The notes beneath the pieces were generated by a model, which saw only the letters and a program-made list of their open reading frames with translations, had not been told where the DNA came from and searched no databases. A stretch of DNA of 64,000 nt from Planomonospora sp. ID67723 (GTDB lineage: Bacteria; Actinomycetota; Actinomycetes; Streptosporangiales; Streptosporangiaceae), in the NCBI RefSeq assembly GCF_015711605.1, contig NZ_JABTEZ010000001.1:400001-464000 (forward strand), read 5' to 3'. Every line of letters starts with the position of its first letter. Position 1 is the stretch's first letter. The position numbers were made by a program, and so were the translations under genes. This document shows, piece by piece, positions 34,737 through 43,555 of the stretch.

Positions 34737-36227
34737 ATGGTCGCGATCCCTCAGGACCTGCCCGGCTCGCCGGAGTACGCCTCCAGGCTCCGCTACGCCT
34801 GGCGGGTCTGCTCGGTCACCAGCCTCGGCCTGGTGCTGATCGGCATCTCCGGGAGCACGCTGAACGTGGCCCTGCCGGAGGTGGTCAGGCACTTCCGCGC
34901 CGACGCGTTCGCCTCGGGCTGGATCCTCCTGTCGTTCCTGCTGGTCAACACCGCGACCCTGGTGTTCTTCGGCCGGGTGGCCGACCTCCTCGGCCGCCGG
35001 GAGGTGTACCTGGCCGGATTCGCCCTCTTCACCGCCGCCTCGTTGCTCGCCGGGCTCTCCCCGAACGTCTGGTTCCTGATCGCGATGCGGGCGGTGCAGG
35101 CGGTCGGCGCGGCGATGATCCTCGCCAACGGAACCGTGATCATCACCGACGCCTTCCCGCCCGACCGGCTCAGCCAGGGCATGGGCGTCTACATCGGCAC
35201 GCTCTCGGTCGCCCAGCTCGCCGGGCCCACGCTGGGCGGCCTGGTCGCCGATACGGCCGGCTGGCAGTGGATCTTCTGGGTGAACGTGCCCGCCGGGCTG
35301 ATCGCCCTCGTCTGGGGGGCGTTCACCCTGCGGAAGGTCGCACGGGGCCCCCGTAAGCCGGTGGACGCCCTGGGCAACCTCATCGTCTTCGCCGCCCTGT
35401 CGGCCGCCCTCGTCGCTCTCTCCGAGGCGGGCTCGCGCGGCCTGGGCAGCCCTGCCGTGATCGCCGGCGCGGCGGTCACGGCGGTCCTGGTCCCGGTGCT
35501 GATCGTCGTGGAGCGCCGAGCCGCGCATCCGGTGCTCGACGTGCGGCTGTTCGGCGAGCGCATGCTGGCCTTCGCCAACCTCGCCTCGTTCTGCAACGCG
35601 CTGGCCCGTGCGGCGCTGATCCTCCTGGTCGCCCTCTACTTCCAGGCCGCCAGGGGCGTCGACGCCGTCACCGCCGCCCTGGGCGTGCTGCCGGTCCCGA
35701 TCGGCATGGCCCTAGCCTCCCCGATCGCCGGCGCCCTCGGCCGGCGGATCTCCCCCTACGCCCTGTCCGTCGGCGGCTCCCTCCTGAGCGCCTCCGGGCT
35801 GGGGGTCCTGATGCTGAACACCGCCCCCGCCACGCCGTACTGGGTCATCGGGGTCGGGCTGTTCCTGTGCGGCTGCGGCAGCGGGACGTTCCTGACCGGC
35901 AACACCACCCAGGTGATGAAGGCCCTGCCCGCCGGGAGCCTCGGCGTGGTGAACGGCTTCCGGCTCATGGTGATGAACGTCGGCATCGTGCTCAGCGTCG
36001 CCCTCACCCTGAGCGTGCTCACCAGCGCGGTCAGCCCGGCGCTGCGCGCCCAGGTCTACGCCGGCACCCTGTCGCGCATGTCCCCGGTGGCGGTGGAGCA
36101 GCTCATGAACGGATTCCAGAAGACGTACGGCATGCTGTTCGCGGTCGCCCTGGCCGGCGCCCTGCTGGCCGCGCTCGCCCGCAGCCGGCGTCCGCGGCGG
36201 CCGGAATCCGGAGCCGGGAGCCGATGA
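34737..36227 (+). CDS. MFS transporter, DHA2 (14-helix) drug-export type
   Basis: The 496-aa protein has about 14 hydrophobic segments. It shows the MFS signature FFGRVADLLGRREVY in the loop after helix 2 and the antiporter-like motif LAGPTLGGLVADTAGWQWIFWVNVPAG. DHA2 members export drugs or metabolites using the proton gradient. CAGACT (34724-34729) ends seven bases before the ATG and no Shine-Dalgarno is visible, which suggests a leaderless start. The frame remains open for 120 bases upstream. Substrate unknown. It may be controlled from the Crp region, which lies 130 bp upstream. Confidence 0.85.
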   Translation: MVAIPQDLPGSPEYASRLRYAWRVCSVTSLGLVLIGISGSTLNVALPEVVRHFRADAFASGWILLSFLLVNTATLVFFGRVADLLGRREVYLAGFALFTAASLLAGLSPNVWFLIAMRAVQAVGAAMILANGTVIITDAFPPDRLSQGMGVYIGTLSVAQLAGPTLGGLVADTAGWQWIFWVNVPAGLIALVWGAFTLRKVARGPRKPVDALGNLIVFAALSAALVALSEAGSRGLGSPAVIAGAAVTAVLVPVLIVVERRAAHPVLDVRLFGERMLAFANLASFCNALARAALILLVALYFQAARGVDAVTAALGVLPVPIGMALASPIAGALGRRISPYALSVGGSLLSASGLGVLMLNTAPATPYWVIGVGLFLCGCGSGTFLTGNTTQVMKALPAGSLGVVNGFRLMVMNVGIVLSVALTLSVLTSAVSPALRAQVYAGTLSRMSPVAVEQLMNGFQKTYGMLFAVALAGALLAALARSRRPRRPESGAGSR

Positions 36228-36292
36228 TCGACGCGGAGGTGCCGGAGTCCGCCGCCGGACGCCCCGCCGTGCCGGTGTCCCAGGGAGGCGGT

Positions 36293-36353
36293 TGCGGCCT
36301 GCGTTCCCCCTCGGGCCCCGCCCAGGGCCTCCCCGAAGGGGACGCAGGCCGCA
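36293..36353. terminator. Long bidirectional hairpin between the MFS and phoX genes
   Basis: TGCGGCCTGCGT (36293-36304) pairs with 36342-36353, extended by CCCC/GGGG, around an apical region with its own GGCC-rich stem. It lies in the gap between convergent genes. Confidence 0.75.
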
Positions 36354-36360
36354 GCCGGGC

Positions 36361-38460
36361 TCAGGAACCGATCTTCTTGCCCTGCGTGTGCCAGGCCACC
36401 GCGACCGAGGGCCGCGGCTGGCCGGCGCCGCCGTCGGGCCAGTGGCTGGCGGGGGCCTCGGGCGAGGCGCCGTCGACCTCACCCGGGTGCTGGACGGCGA
36501 CGAAGACGCTGCGCTGGTCCTGGGTGATCAGCGGGCCGCAGGTCTCCGCGCCGATCGGCACGGTGAGGAACTGACGGAGGTAGCCGCGCTCCGGACCGGT
36601 GACCGGCATGACGAACAGGCCGTCGTTCAGGCGCTCGCCGCCGGAGGTGAGGGCGTTGCCGTCGGTGGAGATCCACAGGTTGCCGTCGCGGTCGAAGGCG
36701 ACGTTGTCCGGGCAGGAGATCGGCGAGACCTTGGTCTTGTCGAATCCGGCGAAGTAGGTGGCGGAGTCGTTCGGGTCGCCGCAGACCAGCGGGAGCGACC
36801 AGGCGAAGGCCGTGGCCGCGGCGTCGTTGCGCTGCTCGGCGATCTCCAGGACGTGGCCGTGCTTGTTGGCCGGGCGCGGGTTGGCCTCGTCCACCTGGGC
36901 CGGGGCGCGGCGGGTGTTGTTGGTCAGCGCCAGGTACACGCCGCCGGTGACGGGGTTGCGCTCGATGTCCTCGGGGCGGTCCATCTTGGTCGCCCCGACC
37001 TTGTCGGCGGCCAGCCGGGTGTGCACGAGGACCTCGGCGGCGGTCATGCCGGGCACGTGCGAGACGTTCCCGGTGACCAGCGGGATCCACTCGCCGGAGC
37101 CGTCGAACCGCCCGTCGGCGGGGAGCCTGCCCGAGCCGTCGATCTCGGTGGCCGGGCTGTCGCCGGTGAACTTCGCCACGTACAGCGTGCCCTCGTCCAT
37201 GAGGGTGCGGTTGTGGCGGTCGAAGCCGGGGATGTAGCGCTTCTTGGAGACGAACTTGTAGACGTACTCGAAGCGGGAGTCGTCGCCCATGTAGGCCACG
37301 ACCCGGCCGTCCCTGGCCAGGGTGGTCGTGGCGCCCTCGTGGGCGAGACGGCCCAGGGCGGTGCGCTTGACCGGGGTGGAGTCGGGGTCGAACGGGTCGA
37401 TCTCCACGATCCAGCCGAAGCGGTTGGCCTCGTGCGGGTGCTTGGACAGGTCGAAGCGCTCCTCGACGCGCTCCCACCCGCGCCCGCTCGGGGCGGTGGA
37501 GGCGGTGTCGATGCCGTACCGGGCGAGGGCGGCCTTCTGATCGGCGGGGGCGCCGCCGCCCATGGCGAAGTACTGGTTGAAGTTCTCCTCGCCGCTCAGC
37601 ACGGTTCCCCACGGGGTGGTGCCTCCGGCGCAGTTGTTGAGCATGCCGAGGACGGTGGTGCCGGCCGGGTCGGCGGCGGTCTTCAGCAGGTCGCTGCCCG
37701 CGGCCGGGCCGGTGAGCTTGATGGGGGTCTGCGCGGTGATGCGCCGGTTGTAGCGGCGACGGCCGGTGGTGACCAGCTTCCACTGGCCGGAGCCCCCGAC
37801 CCGCTCGATCTCGACGACCGAGCCGCCGTGCGCGGCCAGGCCGATCCGGATCTGCTCCTCGGTCGCGGCGGCCCCCCCGGTGTAGCCGCGGAACATCAGC
37901 GCCTCGTCGGAGTACTCGTGGTTGACCCAGAGCAGGCCGCGGCGGCCGCCGAGCGGGAAGAACGACACGTAGTCGCAGTTGTAGCCGAACTGCTTGGCCT
38001 GCGCCGCGGCGGTCTGGTTCTCGAAGTCGAACGCCGGGGCGTCGGGCAGGACCGGGTCGCCCCAGCGCACGACGGGCGCCGACGCGTACCCCTCGGGGAC
38101 GATGACGCGGTCTTCCCTGTTCGGGGCGACCGCGGCGAAGCGGAGCCCGCCCCGGCCGCCGCGGTTCCCGTGGCCGAAGGACTGGACCTGCGGGTCGGGG
38201 TCGGCCGCGGCGGGCACGGCCCCGGCCACCCCTGCCACCCCGGCACCGGCGGCCAGCACGCCGAGCGCACCGGCGCGCAGCATTCCGCGGCGGGAGAGGG
38301 CCGAGGCGACCACGTCGCCGAAGTAGGCGTTGTCGCTGGTGTTCGAGACGTCGTGGGCGCAGGCGTTACCGCAGCGGAATTCACAGGTCAGCGCGGAGCG
38401 CCCGCCCTTGTGAGGGCTCGTGAGCAGCGGGAGCGTTCGGCGCGGCGACGGGTTCGCCAC
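36361..38460 (-). CDS. phoX: PhoX-family (DUF839) phosphatase, Tat-exported
   Basis: The 699-aa protein belongs to the PhoX family, iron/calcium alkaline phosphatases. It has a twin-arginine signal (SRRGMLRAGALG, about 60-71) followed by an Ala/Gly/Val-rich hydrophobic stretch. Family segments include WVNHEYSDE, LSGEENFNQYF and RPEDIERNP. It should release phosphate from phosphoesters outside the cell. The GTG start is preceded by GGAGG at five bases. An in-frame extension upstream is rejected because the operator lies there. The promoter region carries 11-bp direct repeats like the PHO box, so induction by phosphate starvation is likely. Confidence 0.88.
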   Translation of the reverse strand: MANPSPRRTLPLLTSPHKGGRSALTCEFRCGNACAHDVSNTSDNAYFGDVVASALSRRGMLRAGALGVLAAGAGVAGVAGAVPAAADPDPQVQSFGHGNRGGRGGLRFAAVAPNREDRVIVPEGYASAPVVRWGDPVLPDAPAFDFENQTAAAQAKQFGYNCDYVSFFPLGGRRGLLWVNHEYSDEALMFRGYTGGAAATEEQIRIGLAAHGGSVVEIERVGGSGQWKLVTTGRRRYNRRITAQTPIKLTGPAAGSDLLKTAADPAGTTVLGMLNNCAGGTTPWGTVLSGEENFNQYFAMGGGAPADQKAALARYGIDTASTAPSGRGWERVEERFDLSKHPHEANRFGWIVEIDPFDPDSTPVKRTALGRLAHEGATTTLARDGRVVAYMGDDSRFEYVYKFVSKKRYIPGFDRHNRTLMDEGTLYVAKFTGDSPATEIDGSGRLPADGRFDGSGEWIPLVTGNVSHVPGMTAAEVLVHTRLAADKVGATKMDRPEDIERNPVTGGVYLALTNNTRRAPAQVDEANPRPANKHGHVLEIAEQRNDAAATAFAWSLPLVCGDPNDSATYFAGFDKTKVSPISCPDNVAFDRDGNLWISTDGNALTSGGERLNDGLFVMPVTGPERGYLRQFLTVPIGAETCGPLITQDQRSVFVAVQHPGEVDGASPEAPASHWPDGGAGQPRPSVAVAWHTQGKKIGS

Positions 38461-38509
38461 AGGGGCCTCCAAGGTGGTGCACAGATGTTCCGGCCGGGAC
38501 GCTACGGAG

Positions 38510-38553
38510 GCCGGCCGAACCGGAGGTGAACGAGGTTTGCCCAGCCGATGAAC
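38510..38553 (-). promoter_or_regulatory. PHO-box-like array of 11-bp direct repeats upstream of phoX
   Basis: Read on the minus strand, four consecutive 11-base units are GTTCATCGGCT, GGGCAAACCTC, GTTCACCTCCG and GTTCGGCCGGC. Three keep the GTTC core that PhoP recognises in Streptomyces direct-repeat units, and the second is degenerate. The array lies 50-93 bp before the phoX start codon. PhoP itself is not encoded in the window. Confidence 0.7.
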
Positions 38554-38722
38554 CGTTCGTCGCCAATGACCGATCAGCCGCTCCACCGGCACGGGGCGGC
38601 GGGATCGGCCGGGTCCGGTCCGGTGGCGTCCTCCCCGTCCGCCGGCGCGGGAGGGCGCGAGCCGATCCCCTCACCGGGGCGCCCCGTCCGCCGGTACGGC
38701 ACGGGCGGGCATGATGGGACGC

Positions 38723-39169
38723 GTGCCGCCGTACAAACCTGACGCCGCCAAGGTCCAGGCCGCCCTGGACGCCCAGCTGACCGCCCTCGGCGAGCCGCCC
38801 TACGACGGTCCCGAGGCCCTCGGCTCGCTGCTGGGGGCCTGCGTCACGGTGGTCCTGCGGGCCTACGAGCGAGGACTCCGGCCGGAGCGGGAGGCGGCGC
38901 GCTTCGCCGTACGGCACCTGCTGGACCGGCTCGCCACGGCGGCTCCGGGACGGACCGTCGAGGTGCGGGTCCCGCCGTATGCGGCCGTGCAGTGCGTGGA
39001 GGGCCCCCGGCACACGCGGGGCACCCCGCCGAACGTGGTGGAGACCGATGCCCGGACCTGGCTGGAGCTGGCCACCGGGCGGCTGGCGTGGGCCGAGGCG
39101 ATGGCGGCCGGAAGCGTCGCGGCGAGCGGCGCCCGGGCCGACCTGGCGGAGTACCTGCCGCTCGCGTGA
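38723..39169 (+). CDS. Sterol carrier (SCP2-like) family protein upstream of purF
   Basis: The 148-aa protein resembles the small sterol-carrier family protein encoded just upstream of purF in mycobacteria and other actinobacteria (Rv0807-like). It has no signal peptide and its middle region (AVRHLLDRLATAAPGRTVEVRVPPYAAVQC) is the most typical. The ligand is unknown. The GTG start is preferred because CATGAT (38710-38715) lies seven bases upstream, which would be a leaderless start. In-frame ATGs at 38711 and 38714 overlap that hexamer. It converges with the DUF4190 gene nine bases away. Confidence 0.72.
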   Translation: MPPYKPDAAKVQAALDAQLTALGEPPYDGPEALGSLLGACVTVVLRAYERGLRPEREAARFAVRHLLDRLATAAPGRTVEVRVPPYAAVQCVEGPRHTRGTPPNVVETDARTWLELATGRLAWAEAMAAGSVAASGARADLAEYLPLA

Positions 39170-39178
39170 ACCGCCGCG

Positions 39179-40348
39179 TCAGCCCGGGGGCCGGATGTCG
39201 ATGCCGAACCTCTCCTCGACGCAGCGCTGCTGGAGGTCGCGGGGCAGTTCCAGGCAACCGCCCACCTTGTTGACGAACCAGGCCAGGAAGACCGCGGCGA
39301 TGATCAGCGCAAGGGCGCTCAGGAGCAGTCCCACCCAGGCCCGGCCGCGGTTGGAGTCCTTGACCACCGCGACGATGCCGATGACCACGCCGACGATCGC
39401 CGTCAGCACGCCGGCTCCGCAGGCGAAGAGCAGGACGAGGCTGACGATGCCGAGCACGAGGGCCGCGGTGCCGAGCCCGCCGCCCTGCCCGCGTTTGGGC
39501 CAGTCCCCCTGGGGCGGCGCCGGGTAGCCCGCCGGTCCCGGGTAGGCGGGACCGCCCGCGGGAGACGGCTGCGCCTGCTGCTGCCCGTAGGGCTGGCCTC
39601 CGTACGGCTGCCCCCCGTACGGCTGGCCTCCGGGCGCTCCTGGCGCCCCGTGGGGATGCGCTCCGCCGGGCTCCGGGCCCTGCCCGGCGTACGCACCGGG
39701 GGGCGGCCCGCCGTACGGACCGCCCGGGGCGGACGCGCCGTGCGGACCGCCCGGGCCGGGGGCGCCGTACAAGTCTCCCGGCACGGGCGCCCCGTGCGGG
39801 ACGCCGGGCGGCGGCGGGTCCGGCGGGAACCCTCCGGCGACGGGTTCGGTGGCCCGGGGCGGGACGGTGGTGGCGCCCCCGGGGGTCGGCGGGTCGTACC
39901 GCGAGGGCTGGGAGGCGCCCGGCGGGACCTCCTGCTCGTCCGCGGACTGCTCCGCGGCGCCCTCCCACCCCGGATAGACCGGCGGCGCGGCCCCGGGCAG
40001 GGGGTGGGACGGCGGTTCCGCCTGGACCGGCCGGGGTACCTCCGGCGCCTTCGGCAGGTCCGGGTGAGGCGGCACCGGCTCCTTCGGAGCCGGCTCGGGC
40101 GGGCTCGGCGGCGTCTCCCCCGGTTCGGGACCGGGACCACCCGGCGGCGCCTCCCCGGGCCCGGAGGGCTCCACGACGGGCGGCGGCATCTCCCCCGGCC
40201 CGGAGGGGTCCGCGACGGGCGGCGCCTCCCCGGGGCCGGAGGGGTCCGCGGTGTCCCGCGGACGCGGAGCGGGCTCCTCCGGCTCGGACGGCCGGCCCCC
40301 CGGTTCCCGCCACGGGCCAGGCTGGGATGGGTCAACAGGTGAGGTCAC
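39179..40348 (-). CDS. DUF4190 membrane protein with long proline/glycine-rich N-terminus
   Basis: The 389-aa protein has about 280 residues of low-complexity Pro/Gly/Glu sequence with repeats such as PSGPGE-A/M-PP and GGQPYGGQPYGGQPYG. Two membrane helices of the DUF4190 type follow (about 305-365, LGTAALVLGIVSLVLLF and GLLLSALALIIAAVFLAWF) and a short Cys-containing tail. The disordered part is likely cytoplasmic and protein-binding. Function unknown. GGAGAG lies about eight bases before the GTG. It shares a 172-bp region with purF. Confidence 0.75.
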   Translation of the reverse strand: MTSPVDPSQPGPWREPGGRPSEPEEPAPRPRDTADPSGPGEAPPVADPSGPGEMPPPVVEPSGPGEAPPGGPGPEPGETPPSPPEPAPKEPVPPHPDLPKAPEVPRPVQAEPPSHPLPGAAPPVYPGWEGAAEQSADEQEVPPGASQPSRYDPPTPGGATTVPPRATEPVAGGFPPDPPPPGVPHGAPVPGDLYGAPGPGGPHGASAPGGPYGGPPPGAYAGQGPEPGGAHPHGAPGAPGGQPYGGQPYGGQPYGQQQAQPSPAGGPAYPGPAGYPAPPQGDWPKRGQGGGLGTAALVLGIVSLVLLFACGAGVLTAIVGVVIGIVAVVKDSNRGRAWVGLLLSALALIIAAVFLAWFVNKVGGCLELPRDLQQRCVEERFGIDIRPPG

Positions 40349-40520
40349 GTCTGCTCTCCCGACGGGTCGATATGCCGGATACCCCACCATCCCCCGACCC
40401 TCCCCAACGAAACGGGGAGGCCACGGCAAAACGCCGATGAATGTTCGGTCAGCCTGCCGTCACGAGGAAGACTCCCGACCCGGGGTACGAGCAGCACAGG
40501 GGCCGACCTACACTGAAGCC

Positions 40521-41990
40521 GTGCTGAAGGGCGACGGCCAGCTGAGCCATGACCTTGACCCCCACGACCGACCCCCGAAGGACGCCTGTGGCGTCTTCGG
40601 CGTATGGGCCCCAGGGGAGGAAGTCTCCAAACTCACCTACTACGGGCTGTACGCGTTACAGCACCGTGGCCAGGAATCCGCGGGTATCGCGGTGAGCGAA
40701 GGCAGCCGCATCCTCGTCTACAAGGACATGGGCCTGGTGGCCCAGGTCTTCGACGAGTCGGTGCTGGGCACCCTCCGCGGCCACCTGGCCATCGGGCACT
40801 GCCGCTACTCGACCACCGGGTCGAGCGTCTGGGAGAACGCCCAGCCGACGCTGAGCTCGACCGAGGTCGGCGGGCTCGCGCTCGCCCACAACGGCAACCT
40901 GATCAACACCAGGGAGCTGGCCCAGCGCCTCGCGCCCGGTGTCACCCGGGCGACCACCGACACCGAGGTGCTGACCTCGCTGCTGGCCCAGGACCGCAGC
41001 CAGCCCATCGACGACGCGGCCGCCGAGCTCCTGCCCCAGGTCAAGGGCGCCTACTCCCTCGTCTTCATGGACGAGCGGACCCTCTACGCCGCCCGTGACC
41101 CGCAGGGCATCCGCCCGCTGGTCCTCGGCCGGCTGCCGGGGGCGGAGGGGCACAGCCACGGCGAGACGAAGAGCGGCTGGGTGGTCGCCTCCGAGACCGC
41201 CGCGCTGGACATCGTGGGCGCCGCGTTCGTCCGCGAGATCGAGCCCGGCGAGCTGATCACCATCGACGAGCGCGGCGTGCGGTCCCGCAGGTTCGCGCTG
41301 GCCGAGCCCAAGGGCTGCCTGTTCGAATACGTCTACCTCGCCCGTCCCGACACCACGATCGCCGGGCGCAGCGTGCAGTCCACCCGCGTCGAGGTCGGCC
41401 GCGTGCTGGCCCGCGAGCACCCGGTGGAGGCCGACCTGGTCATCCCCACGCCGGAGTCGGGCACCCCGGCCGCCGTCGGCTACGCCGAGGCGAGCGGGAT
41501 CCCGTACGGCCAGGGCCTGGTGAAGAACTCCTACGTCGGCCGGACCTTCATCCAGCCGTCGCAGACCATCCGCCAGCTCGGCATCCGGCTCAAGCTGAAC
41601 CCGCTCAAGGAGGTCGTCGCCGGCAAGCGCCTGGTCGTCGTGGACGACTCGATCGTGCGCGGCAACACCCAGCGGGCGATCGTCAAGATGCTGCGCGAGG
41701 CGGGCGCGCGTGAGGTCCACGTCAGGATCTCCTCTCCTCCGGTCGCCTGGCCGTGCTTCTACGGCATCGACTTCGCCACCCGGGCCGAGCTGATCGCGGG
41801 CTCGCTCAGCGTGGAGGAGATCCGCGACTCCCTGGGCGCCGACTCACTCGGCTACATCTCCCAGGAGGGCCTGGTCGAGGCCACCACGATCCCCTCCGAA
41901 CGGCTCTGCCGGGCCTGCTTCGACGGTGAGTACCCGATCGCCATCGACCGCGACAACGTGGGCAAGTACGTCCTGGAGGCACAGGCATGA
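40521..41990 (+). CDS. purF: Amidophosphoribosyltransferase
   Basis: The 489-aa enzyme performs the first committed step of purine synthesis, making phosphoribosylamine from PRPP and glutamine. A 22-residue propeptide precedes the nucleophile Cys23 (DACGVFGVW). The PRPP motif is LVVVDDSIVRGNTQR. The C-terminal Cys residues (RLCRACFDGEYP, plus CLFEYVY and WPCFYGIDF) fit the iron-sulfur-containing type. TACACT (40509-40514) lies six bases before the GTG and no Shine-Dalgarno exists, so the mRNA is probably leaderless. It overlaps purM by four bases. Confidence 0.96.
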   Translation: MLKGDGQLSHDLDPHDRPPKDACGVFGVWAPGEEVSKLTYYGLYALQHRGQESAGIAVSEGSRILVYKDMGLVAQVFDESVLGTLRGHLAIGHCRYSTTGSSVWENAQPTLSSTEVGGLALAHNGNLINTRELAQRLAPGVTRATTDTEVLTSLLAQDRSQPIDDAAAELLPQVKGAYSLVFMDERTLYAARDPQGIRPLVLGRLPGAEGHSHGETKSGWVVASETAALDIVGAAFVREIEPGELITIDERGVRSRRFALAEPKGCLFEYVYLARPDTTIAGRSVQSTRVEVGRVLAREHPVEADLVIPTPESGTPAAVGYAEASGIPYGQGLVKNSYVGRTFIQPSQTIRQLGIRLKLNPLKEVVAGKRLVVVDDSIVRGNTQRAIVKMLREAGAREVHVRISSPPVAWPCFYGIDFATRAELIAGSLSVEEIRDSLGADSLGYISQEGLVEATTIPSERLCRACFDGEYPIAIDRDNVGKYVLEAQA

Positions 41991-43012
41991 GCAGTTACGC
42001 CGCCGCGGGCGTGGACATCGACGCGGGCGAGCGCGCCGTCGAGCTGATGAAGTCGAAGGTCGCCCGGTCCCGGCGGCCCGAGGTCGTCGACGACCCCAGC
42101 GGGTTCGCCGGCCTGTTCGACGCCTCGGCGCTGCTGAGCTACCGCCGGCCGCTGCTCACCACCTCGACCGACGGCGTCGGGACCAAGGTCATGCTGGCCC
42201 AGAAGCTGGGCAAGCACGACACGATCGGCATCGACCTGGTCGGCATGGTCGTGGACGACCTGGTGGTCTGCGGCGCTGAGCCGCTGTTCATGACCGACTA
42301 CATCGCCTGCGGCAAGGTCGTCCCCGAGCGGATCGCCGAGATCGTGGGCGGGGTCGCCGAGGGCTGCCGCCTGGCGGGCGCCGCGCTGATCGGCGGCGAG
42401 ACGGCCGAGCACCCGGGTGCCATGGGCGCCGACGAGTACGACCTCGCGGGCGCCGCCACCGGTGTGGTCGAGGCCGACGAGCTGCTCGGCCGGGACCGGG
42501 TCCGCGAGGGCGACGTGGTGCTGGCGCTGGCCTCCTCGGGCGTGCACTCCAACGGTTACTCGCTGGTCAGGCACATCATCAAGCTCGCCGGACTCTCCCT
42601 TGAGCAGGAAGTCGCCGAGTTCGGCCGGACCCTGGGCGAGGAGCTGCTGGAGCCGACCAGGATCTACTCGCTGGACTGCCTGGAGCTGGCCCGCTCGGTC
42701 GAGGTGCACGCCTACGCGCACATCACCGGCGGCGGCCTGGAGGGCAACCTGTCCCGCTCGCTCCCGCCCACGCTGGACGCGCTGCTGGACCGCTCGTCCT
42801 GGACCCCGCCCGCCGTCTTCGGGGTGCTCGCCCGGCACGGCGAGGTCGAGCAGGCCGACATGGACCGCACCTTCAACCTGGGTGTGGGCATGGCGGCGAT
42901 CGTTCCCCCGGACGCGGTCGACCCGGCCCTGGCCCTGCTCAAGGAGCGGAACCTGCCCGCCTGGGTGCTGGGCGAGGTCGTCGCCGGCACCGGCCGGGCC
43001 CGCTACCGGTAG
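41987..43012 (+). CDS. purM: Phosphoribosylformylglycinamidine cyclo-ligase
   Basis: The 341-aa AIR synthetase converts FGAM to AIR. Conserved segments are STDGVGTK, GIDLVGMVVDDLVVCGAEPLF and LIGGETAEHPG. The ATG overlaps the purF stop (ATGA). Two hairpins follow the gene. The purF-purM-DUF3073 order matches mycobacteria and Streptomyces. Confidence 0.96.
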   Translation: MSSYAAAGVDIDAGERAVELMKSKVARSRRPEVVDDPSGFAGLFDASALLSYRRPLLTTSTDGVGTKVMLAQKLGKHDTIGIDLVGMVVDDLVVCGAEPLFMTDYIACGKVVPERIAEIVGGVAEGCRLAGAALIGGETAEHPGAMGADEYDLAGAATGVVEADELLGRDRVREGDVVLALASSGVHSNGYSLVRHIIKLAGLSLEQEVAEFGRTLGEELLEPTRIYSLDCLELARSVEVHAYAHITGGGLEGNLSRSLPPTLDALLDRSSWTPPAVFGVLARHGEVEQADMDRTFNLGVGMAAIVPPDAVDPALALLKERNLPAWVLGEVVAGTGRARYR

Positions 43013-43023
43013 GTCCGCCCACC

Positions 43024-43151
43024 GTGCCCGGCGACGGAGGACCAGCCGCCGGGCACGTGTGGAGAGGGCCTCGGGGCGTTCGGAGCCCGTACGAAGAATC
43101 CAGGCATACGGATAGGACACCCGGAGGCTCACGGCCCCCGGGTGTCCTTTT
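43024..43151 (+). terminator. Two consecutive hairpins after purM
   Basis: The first is a 10-bp stem (43024-43033 with 43047-43056, GTGCCCGGCG/CGCCGGGCAC). The second is an 11-bp stem (43114-43124 with 43138-43148, AGGACACCCGG/CCGGGTGTCCT) followed directly by TTT. The second is a classical intrinsic terminator and may also serve the convergent DUF3073 gene. Confidence 0.85.
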
Positions 43152-43172
43152 CACGTCGAAGCTGAAACCGGC

Positions 43173-43406
43173 CTAGCGGCGGCCGGGCGGGCCCTCGTCC
43201 CGGTCCTCGTCGGAACCGAAGTCGTCGGCGTAATCGGCATAGCGATCCGCCAGCTCGTCGTAGGAGTCGTCGGCGTCGTCATTGTGGTTGGGGTCATCCC
43301 TGACCCCCAGCTCGTCACGAAGACGCTCAAGATCAGTGCCACCGCTGTTGTACTTCAGCTGGCGAGCAACCTTGACCTGCTTGGCCTTTGCTCGGCCGCG
43401 CCCCAT
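43173..43406 (-). CDS. DUF3073 family protein
   Basis: The 77-aa protein has the DUF3073 signature: a basic N-terminus (MGRGRAKAKQVKVARQLKYNSGGTDLERL) followed by an acidic, Asp/Tyr-rich tail. It is conserved next to purM in actinobacteria. The strong charge segregation suggests nucleic-acid binding, but no function is established. A GAGGGGG stretch lies upstream of the ATG. Confidence 0.9.
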   Translation of the reverse strand: MGRGRAKAKQVKVARQLKYNSGGTDLERLRDELGVRDDPNHNDDADDSYDELADRYADYADDFGSDEDRDEGPPGRR

Positions 43407-43555
43407 TGGCTCGACCCCCTCGTGTGGGGTCGCTTTGACCCCTCGTCGCTAACGCACCACGCACTGACGCCGCCTGACTTGAGGCGTCAGCTCTCGTTCG
43501 ACTACAACCGTACCTGTTTTGCGCCCGGCTCGGTACGTCGTATGGTCGTGCGGAG

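Noticed and set aside
38510-38553. Repeat array considered as a CRISPR remnant
   Set aside because: The 11-bp period without spacers and the position before phoX fit a PHO box far better.
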